From SCTD01 sp046593875 (GTDB lineage: Bacteria; Actinomycetota; Actinomycetes; Mycobacteriales; SCTD01), in contig JBKJQQ010000241.1 of the NCBI GenBank assembly GCA_046593875.1, forward strand, positions 22,674-86,673: a DNA stretch of 64,000 nucleotides. Direction: 5' to 3'. Below the pieces are notes generated by a model, which was not told where the DNA came from, made no database searches, and was given only the letters and a program-made list of their open reading frames with translations. The translations under genes and the position numbers were made by a program. Within the stretch, counting starts at the first letter, position 1. Each line of letters begins with the position of its first letter. Below are positions 25,275 to 32,931 of the stretch, piece after piece.

Positions 25275-28010
25275 TCAGGTGACGCTGCTGTAGGCCACGA
25301 CCCCGCGGCGGACCGCGTCGATGGCCTGCCGCGTCGTGCGCCGCAGGTCGGCGCCGCGCGGCGACAGGTCCTCGGCCACCAGCGCGATCTGCCCGAGCAG
25401 GTCGACGATCTGCTTGCACCAGCGGACGAAGTCGCCGGCCGTCATGTCGGGGTCGTCCTGCAGCACCTGCTCCAGGGTGGCCCCGCCGGCCCAGCGCCAG
25501 GTCGCCCAGGCGAAGCCGTTGTCGGGCTGGCGCAGGAACTGCACGCCCGCTTCGGACTCGACGTCCGCGAGCGACCGCCACAGCGCCTCCATCTCCTTCA
25601 GCGCCGCCTGCACCGGCCCGGACGGCACCAGCGGGTTGGACTCGTCGGCGCGCCGCGCGCTGTAGACCAGCGTCGACACGACGGCGGCCAGCTCGGCGGG
25701 CGAGAGCGCGTCCCACAGCCCCTGCCGCAGGCTCTCGACGGCCAGCAGGTCCGACTCGCTGTAGACGCGGGACAGCGACGCCCCGGCCGCGGCGACCTGC
25801 TCGCCGTGGAGGTAGCCGAGCTCGTCGAGCACCGCGCAGACGCGGTCGAAGGTGCGGGCGATCGAGGAGGTCTTGCCCGAGACGCGCCGCTCGAGCTTGT
25901 CGGTCTCCTCGCGCAGCCGGTGCCACCGCTCGGCCCAGCGCATGTGCGCCTCGCGGTCGTCGCAGCCGTGCACCGGGTGGCGTCGCAGGGCGACCCGGAG
26001 CGCGGTGAGCTGCGCGTCGTCGGCGGCCGCAGACCTTCGGCGACCCCGCTCCGCGGAGGGCAGGTCGAGGGCGCGCAGCGAGGACGCGAGGTCCCTGCGA
26101 GCCTGCGGGGACCGGGCGTTGAAGCCCTTCGGCACCTTGACCCGACCGAGCGGCTCGATCGCCTGCGAGAAGTCCGCCGACGACAACCGGCCGGCCCAGC
26201 GGTCCTCGGTGACGACCATCGGGTGCGCGTCGCCGTCGCGTCCAAGACCCGGGTCGAGCACGACGGCGAGGCCCGACCGCCGTCCGGTCGGCACCCGGAT
26301 CACGTCCCCGGCCTTGAGCTGCTCCAGCGACGCGGCCGCGGCAGCCCGGCGCTGCGTCGCGCCGCTGCGGGCCATGTCGGTCTCGCGGGCCTTGAGCGAG
26401 GCCCGGAGCCCGGAGTACTCGGACGCGTCGCCGAGGTGGCAGGTCATCGCATCGCGGTAGCCCTCGAGCCCCTCGAGGTTGCGGCTGATCTGGCGGGCCA
26501 GCCCGACGACGGACGCGTCGGCCTGGAACTGCGCGAACGAGCTCTCCAGCAGCACCCGCGCCTGCTCGCGGCCGAGCGAGCCGACCAGGTTGACGGCCAT
26601 GTTGTACGAGGGCCGGAACGACGACCGCAGCGGATAGGTGCGGGTCGACGCGAGGCCGGCGACCTGGCGCGGGTCCATGCCCGGCTGCCAGAGGACGACG
26701 GCGTGGCCCTCGACGTCGATCCCGCGCCGGCCGGCCCGGCCGGTCAGCTGGGTGTACTCCCCCGGGGTCACGTCGGCGTGCGTCTCGCCGTTCCACTTGG
26801 TGAGCTTCTCGAGCACCACCGAGCGGGCCGGCATGTTGATGCCGAGCGCGAGCGTCTCGGTCGCGAAGACGGCCTTGACCAGCCCGGTCGTGAACAGCTC
26901 CTCCACGACCTCCTTGAAGGTCGGCAGCATCCCGGCGTGGTGGGCGGCGATGCCGCGCTGCAGGCCCTCGAGCCAGTCCCAGTAGCCGAGCACCCGCAGG
27001 TCCTCGCGCGGGATCGACGCGGTCTTGCGCTCGACGATGACGCGCACCCGCTCGGCGTCCTCGGCGGTGTTCAGGCGCAGTCCCGAGCGCAGGCACTGCT
27101 CGACCGCGGCGGCGCAGCCGGCCCGGCTGAAGATGAAGGTGATGGCCGGCAGCAGTCCCTGGCTGTCCAGCCGCGTGAGCACGTCCGGCCTGGACACCAC
27201 CGGGCGGCGGGTCTGTGGGCGGGCCCCTCGGCCGCCCCGCGACGGCAGCCGCCCCTCGTCGCGGGCCAGCCGCTCGAGCTGGGGGTTGACCTCGCGACCC
27301 TCGCCCACCACCTGTCCGTCGCCGACGAAGAGGTCGTAGAGCCGGGTGCCGACCAGCACGTGCTGCCACAGCGGCACCGGGCGGTGCTCCTCGACGACGA
27401 CCTCGGTGTCGCCGCGCACGGTCCCGAGCCACTCGCCGAACTCCTCGGCGTTGCTGACGGTCGCCGACAGCGAGGTGACCTGCACCGCCTCCGGGAGGTG
27501 GATGATCACCTCCTCCCAGACGGCACCGCGCTCGCGGTCGGCCAGGTAGTGCACCTCGTCCATGACGACGTGCGCGAGCCCGCGCAACCGGTCCGCGCCG
27601 CCGGGCTGCGCGGCGGCGTACAGCATGTTGCGCAGCACCTCGGTCGTCATGACGACGACGTCGGCGTCCCCGTTGACCGCGTTGTCGCCGGTGAGCAGGC
27701 CGACCCGGTCTGCGCCGTGGCGCTCAGCCAGGTCGTGGAACTTCTGGTTCGACAGCGCCTTGATCGGCGTCGTGTAGAAGCACTTCTGCCCCGACCGCAG
27801 CGCCAGGTGCACGGCGAACTCACCGACGACGGTCTTGCCCGCCCCGGTGGGCGCCGCGACCAGCACCCCGCGACCGGCTTCGAGGGCCGCGCAGGCCGTG
27901 CGCTGGAAGGCGTCCAGCCCGAACGGGTAGCCGACCTCGAAATCCGCCAGCGCTGCGCCGACCTGGCCCTGCCGGAAGGCCGCGTAGCGCTCGGCGGGCG
28001 AGGGGCTCAC
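25275..28010 (-). CDS. helY: HelY/Mtr4-like DEVH-box RNA helicase
   Basis: 911-residue superfamily-2 helicase. Walker A APTGAGKTVVGEFAV lies near residue 55 and the DEVH box in HVVMDEVHYLADRERGAVWEE. Motif III is LSATVSN, motif VI QLTGRAGRRGID, and the C-terminal DSHCT-like domain follows (DPDMTAGDFVRWCKQIVDLLGQIA). It corresponds to mycobacterial HelY (Rv2092c) and probably acts in RNA turnover or remodelling. The GTG start is 6 nt after TAGCCT (28022-28017), so leaderless and independent of tatC, which stops 36 nt upstream. Confidence 0.94.
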   Translation of the reverse strand: MSPSPAERYAAFRQGQVGAALADFEVGYPFGLDAFQRTACAALEAGRGVLVAAPTGAGKTVVGEFAVHLALRSGQKCFYTTPIKALSNQKFHDLAERHGADRVGLLTGDNAVNGDADVVVMTTEVLRNMLYAAAQPGGADRLRGLAHVVMDEVHYLADRERGAVWEEVIIHLPEAVQVTSLSATVSNAEEFGEWLGTVRGDTEVVVEEHRPVPLWQHVLVGTRLYDLFVGDGQVVGEGREVNPQLERLARDEGRLPSRGGRGARPQTRRPVVSRPDVLTRLDSQGLLPAITFIFSRAGCAAAVEQCLRSGLRLNTAEDAERVRVIVERKTASIPREDLRVLGYWDWLEGLQRGIAAHHAGMLPTFKEVVEELFTTGLVKAVFATETLALGINMPARSVVLEKLTKWNGETHADVTPGEYTQLTGRAGRRGIDVEGHAVVLWQPGMDPRQVAGLASTRTYPLRSSFRPSYNMAVNLVGSLGREQARVLLESSFAQFQADASVVGLARQISRNLEGLEGYRDAMTCHLGDASEYSGLRASLKARETDMARSGATQRRAAAAASLEQLKAGDVIRVPTGRRSGLAVVLDPGLGRDGDAHPMVVTEDRWAGRLSSADFSQAIEPLGRVKVPKGFNARSPQARRDLASSLRALDLPSAERGRRRSAAADDAQLTALRVALRRHPVHGCDDREAHMRWAERWHRLREETDKLERRVSGKTSSIARTFDRVCAVLDELGYLHGEQVAAAGASLSRVYSESDLLAVESLRQGLWDALSPAELAAVVSTLVYSARRADESNPLVPSGPVQAALKEMEALWRSLADVESEAGVQFLRQPDNGFAWATWRWAGGATLEQVLQDDPDMTAGDFVRWCKQIVDLLGQIALVAEDLSPRGADLRRTTRQAIDAVRRGVVAYSSVT

Positions 28011-28046
28011 CTGCGCAGGCTACGTCGCAGGAGGCGGCCTGACGCG

Positions 28047-28922
28047 CTAGAGCGCCGAGGGCCTGTCGTCGACGTAGGAGGTCTCGTCGTCGCCGAGCTG
28101 CTCGAGCTCCTGGGTACCCGGCTCGACCGCGCGGCGGCGCCGGACGGCCCGCTCGCGGACCCGGGAGATGACGATGCAGCCCTCGTACAGCGCGTAGAGC
28201 GGCAAGGCCATCGCCATGAAGGTGAAGGGGTCCTGCGACGGGGTCAGGACGGCGGACGCGACGGCGATGCCGACGACCATCCCGCGCCGCCAGGAGCGCA
28301 TCTTCGCCGAGGGGAACAGCCCGGTGACGTTCAGGAACAGCACGATCACCGGGAACAGGAAGGCGATCCCGAAGGCGAGCAGCGTGAGCGTCACGAAGGA
28401 CAGGTAGCTCTGGATCGAGGGCAGCGTGACGATGCCGTCGCCGCCGAAGGACAGCAGGAACTGGAGGCCGCGGCTGATGGTCAGGTAGGCGAAGACGGTG
28501 CCGATCGAGAACAGCACCAGGGCCGCGCCGAGGAAGGCCGCGGCGTACCGCTTCTCCTTGCGGTGCAGGGCGGGCGTGATGAACGCGCCGAGCTGGTAGA
28601 GCCACACCGGCGCGGACAGGATCACGGCGGCGATCAGCGAGATGCGCAAGGAGACCGAGAACTGCTCGAAGGTGCCGAAGGCGAACAGCTCGCACTGGTT
28701 GCCCGAGGCGCGCGAGGCCTCGCGGGCGACCTCGGTCTGGCAGTACGGCCGCTTGAGCAGGTCGAAGATGCTCTCGCGCGCCAGCAGGGCGCCGACGGCG
28801 CAGACGGCGAGCGCGAGCAGCGAGATGCCGAGCCGGTTGCGCAGCTCGCGCAGGTGCTCGACCAGGGCCATCCGGCCGTCCGGTGGCCGCGCGACCTTCC
28901 GGTTCCTGGGGAGGTCCGCCAC
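28047..28922 (-). CDS. tatC: Sec-independent protein translocase TatC
   Basis: 291-residue six-helix membrane protein, the signal-peptide receptor of the twin-arginine pathway. The landmarks are MALVEHLRELRNRLG at the N-terminus, FSVSLRISLIAAVILSAPVWLYQLGAFITPALHRKEKR, and FGIAFLFPVIVLFL. A charged tail of about 55 residues extends into the cytosol. The GTG start directly abuts the tatA stop. Order tatA-tatC-helY is conserved with M. tuberculosis Rv2094c-Rv2092c. Confidence 0.96.
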   Translation of the reverse strand: MADLPRNRKVARPPDGRMALVEHLRELRNRLGISLLALAVCAVGALLARESIFDLLKRPYCQTEVAREASRASGNQCELFAFGTFEQFSVSLRISLIAAVILSAPVWLYQLGAFITPALHRKEKRYAAAFLGAALVLFSIGTVFAYLTISRGLQFLLSFGGDGIVTLPSIQSYLSFVTLTLLAFGIAFLFPVIVLFLNVTGLFPSAKMRSWRRGMVVGIAVASAVLTPSQDPFTFMAMALPLYALYEGCIVISRVRERAVRRRRAVEPGTQELEQLGDDETSYVDDRPSAL

Positions 28923-29171
28923 CTAGGGCTGGCGCGGCTGCGTGGGGTCGTCGACGACGGGCGGCAGCGGCTCCTGGCGGGCGGTCACGGTCGTGTCGGC
29001 GATCCGGTCGCTGTCGGACGTGTCGTCATCGCGCAGACCCTTGGTCTCGGCCTTGAAGATGCGCAGCGAGCGGCCGAGCGAGCGCGAGGCGTCAGGCAGC
29101 CGCTTGGCGCCGAACAGGACCATGATCACGATGACGACCAGGACCAGCTCCCAGCCTCCTGGCAACGACAC
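28923..29171 (-). CDS. tatA: Sec-independent protein translocase TatA
   Basis: 82 residues: a short periplasmic N-terminus, one hydrophobic helix (WELVLVVIVIMVLFGAKRLPDA, with the FGAKRLP hinge), an amphipathic helix (SRSLGRSLRIFKAETKG) and an acidic tail. TatA oligomers form the translocation passage together with TatC. GTG 29171 is chosen because GAGGAG lies 7 nt upstream; longer frames start in non-family sequence. Confidence 0.95.
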   Translation of the reverse strand: MSLPGGWELVLVVIVIMVLFGAKRLPDASRSLGRSLRIFKAETKGLRDDDTSDSDRIADTTVTARQEPLPPVVDDPTQPRQP

Positions 29172-29236
29172 GGTGGTGCTCCTCTGCGCGTGGACGACAG
29201 GTTCGAGCGTACGCCGCACACGTGAACGACGGGCGT

Positions 29237-29482
29237 CTAGCGGGCAGCCGCCTCGCGCAGGAGCTTGGCCTGGACGGGGGTGCCGCACGTCGGGCAGGGC
29301 TTGACCTCGAGTGGTCCGCCGACACGGGCGTCGACCACGGCCTGCTGGACCTGGGCGGCGGTCTCACCGGCCTCGGCGACCTGCCCGCTGAGCCGCTTCA
29401 CGCGCCGCCACAGCGAGAGCAGCGTCAGGCCGAGCGCGACCAGGCAGACGAGCAGCAGGAGGGACAGCAGCAGCCAGAACAC
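29237..29482 (-). CDS. small membrane protein with C-terminal Cys-x-x-Cys motif
   Basis: 81 residues: an N-terminal membrane helix (VFWLLLSLLLLVCLVALGLTLLSLW), a coiled-coil-prone stretch (RRVKRLSGQVAEAGETAAQVQQAVVDA) and a tail with CPTCGTP that could bind a metal together with a partner. The family is unknown. The GTG start is 7 nt after TACTGT (29495-29490) and has no Shine-Dalgarno, so it appears leaderless. It lies between tatA and the zinc-ribbon gene on the same strand. Confidence 0.65.
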   Translation of the reverse strand: MFWLLLSLLLLVCLVALGLTLLSLWRRVKRLSGQVAEAGETAAQVQQAVVDARVGGPLEVKPCPTCGTPVQAKLLREAAAR

Positions 29483-29510
29483 GCGGCCGACAGTAGGGGA
29501 CGGCGAGCGC

Positions 29511-29843
29511 TCAGGTGCGGACGGAGGCTCCGGCAGCGGCGGCGAGCAGGTCGGTCGAGCCCAGGTGCAGGGCGAAGTCCAGCAGGTCGTCGTACGACAG
29601 GCGCGGGCCCTCCTTGGGCTCCAGCGCCTCGCCCGGGATGTCCCAGACGCGGGCCGGGACGCCGCCGGAGACCAGCAGCGACACGACGTGGTCGTCGGCG
29701 GGCTTGCGGACCTCGTCGTGGCAGCCGGGGCAGGAGAACGCGTAGTACGACAGCGGCGCGTGGCTGCAGACCATGAGGGAAACGTCGGCGGGGGTCAGCT
29801 CGACTTCGCCGCAGGTGGGGCAGGACGCCTTGATGGTGGTCAT
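29511..29843 (-). CDS. zinc-ribbon protein of unknown function
   Basis: 110 residues with two Cys pairs, CPTCGEVEL near the N-terminus and CPGCHDEVRKP about 35 residues later, forming a four-Cys zinc ribbon around SLMVCSHAPLSYYAF. The rest is acidic and helical. ATG 29843 is preceded by GGGAG at about 9 nt. No function is known to me. It sits in the pafC-tatA interval with another small CxxC protein. Confidence 0.7.
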   Translation of the reverse strand: MTTIKASCPTCGEVELTPADVSLMVCSHAPLSYYAFSCPGCHDEVRKPADDHVVSLLVSGGVPARVWDIPGEALEPKEGPRLSYDDLLDFALHLGSTDLLAAAAGASVRT

Positions 29844-29966
29844 GGCCACGATCTCCCTCGTCGGTCGTCGCGTTGTGCGACTACAACGGCTTCGGCAGAC
29901 CCCCCCGGATGCTTGACCCCGTTCGAGTGTGATCACTCAGAGTGATGACGGGTACGGCCGGACGGC

Positions 29967-30914
29967 TCAGTCGGCGTAGGCCGCCAGGGCCAGTGCGGCG
30001 TCCGCGCGGACCGCGTCGGCCAGGTCGGCAGGTGCCAGGACGCGTCCCTGGTCCCCCAGCCGCAGCGCCAACCGGCGCACCCAGGAGGTGTCCCGCGCCC
30101 TCAAGCGGACCGTCAGGCCGCCGTCCGGGGCCTCGACGACCGACTCGCAGGGGTGGTAGTCCGCGACCCACGCCGCACCGGGGCGGAGGGCGAGCGTGAC
30201 CAGCAGGTCGTCCGGGCCGGGGCGGAAGAGCCCCTGCGCGAGGTCGCGCGGCGCGGCGTCGTGCGGAGGTTCTGCCGGCACGTCCAGCAGCTGCACCTCG
30301 GCGACGCGGTCCAGCCGGAACAGCCGCACCCCCTCGACCCGACGGCACCAGGCCTCCAGGTAGCTGCGCCCCTCGACGAGCAGCAGCCGCATCGGGTCGA
30401 CGTCGCGCTCGGTCGTCTCGTCGCGCGCGGGGACGTAGTAGGACAGGTGCAGGCGGAGCCCCTGCTCCAGGGCGCTCTGGACCACGGGCAGGACCCGCGC
30501 CTCGCCCTCCACCGAGATCTCGACGCGGGTGGCAGGGGCCGCGGCCGTGCCTGCGGCCTGCTCGACCTTGGCCAGGGCGCGGTCGACGGCGTCCCGCGCG
30601 TCCAGGCCGGGCGTCTCGGCCAGGGTGCGGAGCGCGACGATGAGCGCCAGCGCCTCGTCGACGGTCAGCCGCAGCGGCCGGGTGACGCCGGCCGGCTCGA
30701 GCAGGGTGACGGTGTCCCCCTCGAACTCCACGTCGATGAGGTCGCCCGGGCCGTGGCCGGGCAGCCCGCACACCCACAGCAGGTTGAGGTCCTTGCGCAG
30801 CCGCTCCTCGCTGATCCCGAAGTCCTGGGCCACCTCGGCCACGCGCACCCCGGGACGGGCCAGGAGGTACGGCACCAGCGCCAGCAGGCGGGGCAGCTGC
30901 CCGGTGGTGCTCAC
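29967..30914 (-). CDS. pafC: WYL-domain transcriptional activator PafC
   Basis: 315 residues: winged HTH (LLALVPYLLARPGVRVAEVAQDFGISEERLRKDLNLLWVCGLPG), then a WYL domain and a C-terminal WCX extension. The WYL-type core includes LRLHLSYYVPARDETTERDVDPMRLLLVEGRSYLEAWCRR. PafB and PafC form a heterodimer that activates LexA-independent DNA-damage genes in mycobacteria. GTG 30914 overlaps the pafB stop as GTGA, matching equimolar production of the dimer. Confidence 0.94.
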   Translation of the reverse strand: MSTTGQLPRLLALVPYLLARPGVRVAEVAQDFGISEERLRKDLNLLWVCGLPGHGPGDLIDVEFEGDTVTLLEPAGVTRPLRLTVDEALALIVALRTLAETPGLDARDAVDRALAKVEQAAGTAAAPATRVEISVEGEARVLPVVQSALEQGLRLHLSYYVPARDETTERDVDPMRLLLVEGRSYLEAWCRRVEGVRLFRLDRVAEVQLLDVPAEPPHDAAPRDLAQGLFRPGPDDLLVTLALRPGAAWVADYHPCESVVEAPDGGLTVRLRARDTSWVRRLALRLGDQGRVLAPADLADAVRADAALALAAYAD

Positions 30915-31867
30915 GACGCGAGCCCCTGCAAGCGGCGTACGACGGCCGCGCGCGCGGCGGGCGGGGCCAGCACGACGGCGTCCGCGCCGAAGCCGGCCAC
31001 CCGGTCGGCCAGGCGCTCGGGGTCGGAGAAGCCGACGTCGACGACGGTCCACCCCTGCCGGTCCGGGTCGTCCGCGGTCGCGGTCGCCTGGCGGCGCAGC
31101 TCCCACCCCGAGCCGGGACGCAGCGACACCTGCGCGGTCTCGCGGGGCTCCTCGGTCGCCATCCGGCCGGCCATCGCGCGCAGGTCGACGCCCTCGGGCG
31201 GGACGACCGCGCCGACCTCACCGACGCCCTGGACCGTCCCGACGATGCGCGACAGCCGGAAGACCCGCTCGGCGCCCCGGTCGGTGTCGTGGCCGACGAG
31301 GTACCAGCGGCCGCGCCAGGACACGACGCCCCACGGCTCGACGTGCCGCCGCTGCGGTGCGGCCACCCCGCTGGCCCGGTAGTCGAACTGGACGGCCTGC
31401 GCGTCCTGGACCGCGCGCAGGGCGCTCTCGAACGCCGGCTCCGACGCGCCGACCCGCGGCTCCAGGGCGGCGGCGGCGCGGACGGGCTCCACGCCCGCAG
31501 CGCGGAGCTTCAGCAGGGCGGTGCCGGTCGCGGCGGCGAGCGGCGCCGACTGCCACAGCCGCGCGGCCAGCCCGAGCGCGGCGGCCTCGTCCGGCTCGAG
31601 CGCGATCGGCGGCAGCTCGTAGTCGCGGCGGGCGATCCGGTAGCCCGGCTCGTCGTCGTGGGCGGAGGTGTTGCTGCCGGTCTCGAGCGGGATGCCGAGC
31701 TCGCGGAGCTCCTCCTTGTCGCGCTCGAACATCCGGCGGAAGGACTCCTCGGTGTCCTGCTCGTAGCCGGGTACGGCCGTGCGGATCTCCTGCACGGACA
31801 GGTAGCGGCGGGTGTGGAGCAGGCAGATGACCAGGTTCAGCAGCCGCTCGGTCTTCTTCGCCGACAT
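30911..31867 (-). CDS. pafB: WYL-domain transcriptional activator PafB
   Basis: 318 residues: HTH region (KKTERLLNLVICLLHTRRYLSVQEIRTAVPGY), a WYL domain (AVQFDYRASGVAAPQRRHVEPWGVVSWRGRWYLVGHDTDRGAERVFRLSRI) and a WCX domain. It is the partner of PafC in the mycobacterial-type DNA-damage response. ATG 31867 is 7 nt after TAACGT (31880-31875), with no Shine-Dalgarno. Elsewhere pafBC directly follows pafA; here 13.6 kb of signalling genes separate it from FKBP-pafA. Confidence 0.95.
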   Translation of the reverse strand: MSAKKTERLLNLVICLLHTRRYLSVQEIRTAVPGYEQDTEESFRRMFERDKEELRELGIPLETGSNTSAHDDEPGYRIARRDYELPPIALEPDEAAALGLAARLWQSAPLAAATGTALLKLRAAGVEPVRAAAALEPRVGASEPAFESALRAVQDAQAVQFDYRASGVAAPQRRHVEPWGVVSWRGRWYLVGHDTDRGAERVFRLSRIVGTVQGVGEVGAVVPPEGVDLRAMAGRMATEEPRETAQVSLRPGSGWELRRQATATADDPDRQGWTVVDVGFSDPERLADRVAGFGADAVVLAPPAARAAVVRRLQGLAS

Positions 31868-31890
31868 CGGGTCGACGTTAGCCTGCGGCC
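31868..31890. promoter_or_regulatory. 23-bp divergent leaderless promoter pair, pafB / DUF3866
   Basis: Only 23 bp separate the two start codons. The minus-strand -10 TAACGT (31880-31875) lies 7 nt before pafB, and the plus-strand -10 TAGCCT (31879-31884) lies 6 nt before the DUF3866 gene. The two hexamers share bases 31879-31880. Each gene's upstream promoter elements must therefore lie inside the other's coding sequence, and the two start sites should compete for RNA polymerase. This reading is inferred from spacing. Confidence 0.7.
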
Positions 31891-32931
31891 ATGATCAGGT
31901 GGCGCCGCGGCGAGGTCGTGTCGCTGGGTCGCTCGTGGTCCGGAGCGCAGGAGCTGGACGTGTCCGTCGAGGGCGCCGTCGTGCGGGCGCTGGCCCACCC
32001 GCCGCTGGTCGGCCAGCCGGAGGTCGGTGACGCCGTGCTGCTCAACGTCGGAGCGCTCGACCTGGGGCTCGGCACCGGCGGCTACGCCCTGGTCGTCGCC
32101 CTGCCCGACCGGCTGCCCCCCGACGTGGACGGCCCGGGCCACCTCGTGAAGGCCCGCTACACGCCCCTGCAGACCGTCGTGCTGGGCGCGGACGAGCAGG
32201 ACTCCCCCACCCGCGCGCTCGTGGCCGACGACGTGCCGCTGCCCGGCACCCCGGTCGTCGTGGCCGACCTGCACTCGTCCTTGCCCGCAGTGCTGGCCGG
32301 CGTCCTGGCCGCCCGGCCCGGGACGCGGGTGGCGTACGTCATGACCGACGGCGGGGCGCTGCCGCTGTGGTTCAGCCGGACCGTCGCCGCCCTGCGCGAC
32401 CGGCTGGCGGGGACGGTCACCGTCGGACAGGCCTTCGGCGGCGACCTGGAGGCGGTCACCCTGCACAGCGGGCTGCTGGCGGCGGTGCGGGTCCAGGGGG
32501 CCGAGGTCGTGGTCGTCACGCAGGGACCGGGCAACCTCGGCACCGGGACGTCGTGGGGCTTCTCCGGTGTGGCGGCGGGCGAGGCCGTCAACGCTGCCGC
32601 GGCGGTCGGTGGACGGCCGGTGGCGGTGCTCAGGATGTCGCAGGCCGACCCCCGCCCCCGGCACCGCGGGGTGAGCCACCACAGCACGACGGCGTACGGG
32701 AAGGTCGCCCTGGCGTCGGCCGACGTGGTGGTGCCGGTCTCGCAGGCGGCACTCGTCGACGCCACCGCCTTCCCCCGGCACCGGCTCGTCCGGGTCGAGG
32801 ACGCCGATCTGGTCGAGGTCCTGACGCCGTGGGCACCGCTGCTGTCGTCGATGGGTCGCGGGCTCGCTGACGACCCGTTGGCCTTCGTCGCCGCCGCGGC
32901 GGCGGGGCGGCACGCCGCGGGGCTGCTCTGA
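31891..32931 (+). CDS. DUF3866 family protein
   Basis: 346 residues recognised as the actinobacterial DUF3866 family by MIRWRRGEVV, ALAHPPLVGQPEVGDAVLLN, LGLGTGGYALVVALPDRLPPD, GPGHLVKARYTPLQTVVLG, PVVVADLHSSLPAVLAG, TQGPGNLGTGTSWGFSG and HHSTTAYGKVALASADVVVPVS. It looks cytosolic with a probable two-lobed alpha/beta fold; no catalytic role is established. Leaderless start 6 nt after TAGCCT. Its stop shares a base with the cyclase start. Confidence 0.85.
   Translation: MIRWRRGEVVSLGRSWSGAQELDVSVEGAVVRALAHPPLVGQPEVGDAVLLNVGALDLGLGTGGYALVVALPDRLPPDVDGPGHLVKARYTPLQTVVLGADEQDSPTRALVADDVPLPGTPVVVADLHSSLPAVLAGVLAARPGTRVAYVMTDGGALPLWFSRTVAALRDRLAGTVTVGQAFGGDLEAVTLHSGLLAAVRVQGAEVVVVTQGPGNLGTGTSWGFSGVAAGEAVNAAAAVGGRPVAVLRMSQADPRPRHRGVSHHSTTAYGKVALASADVVVPVSQAALVDATAFPRHRLVRVEDADLVEVLTPWAPLLSSMGRGLADDPLAFVAAAAAGRHAAGLL

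Noticed and set aside
25806..29225. An 1139-codon open frame on the plus strand opposite helY, tatC and tatA
   Set aside because: Composition-driven shadow of the real minus-strand genes; no domain or motif is visible and no ribosome-binding or promoter signal was found.
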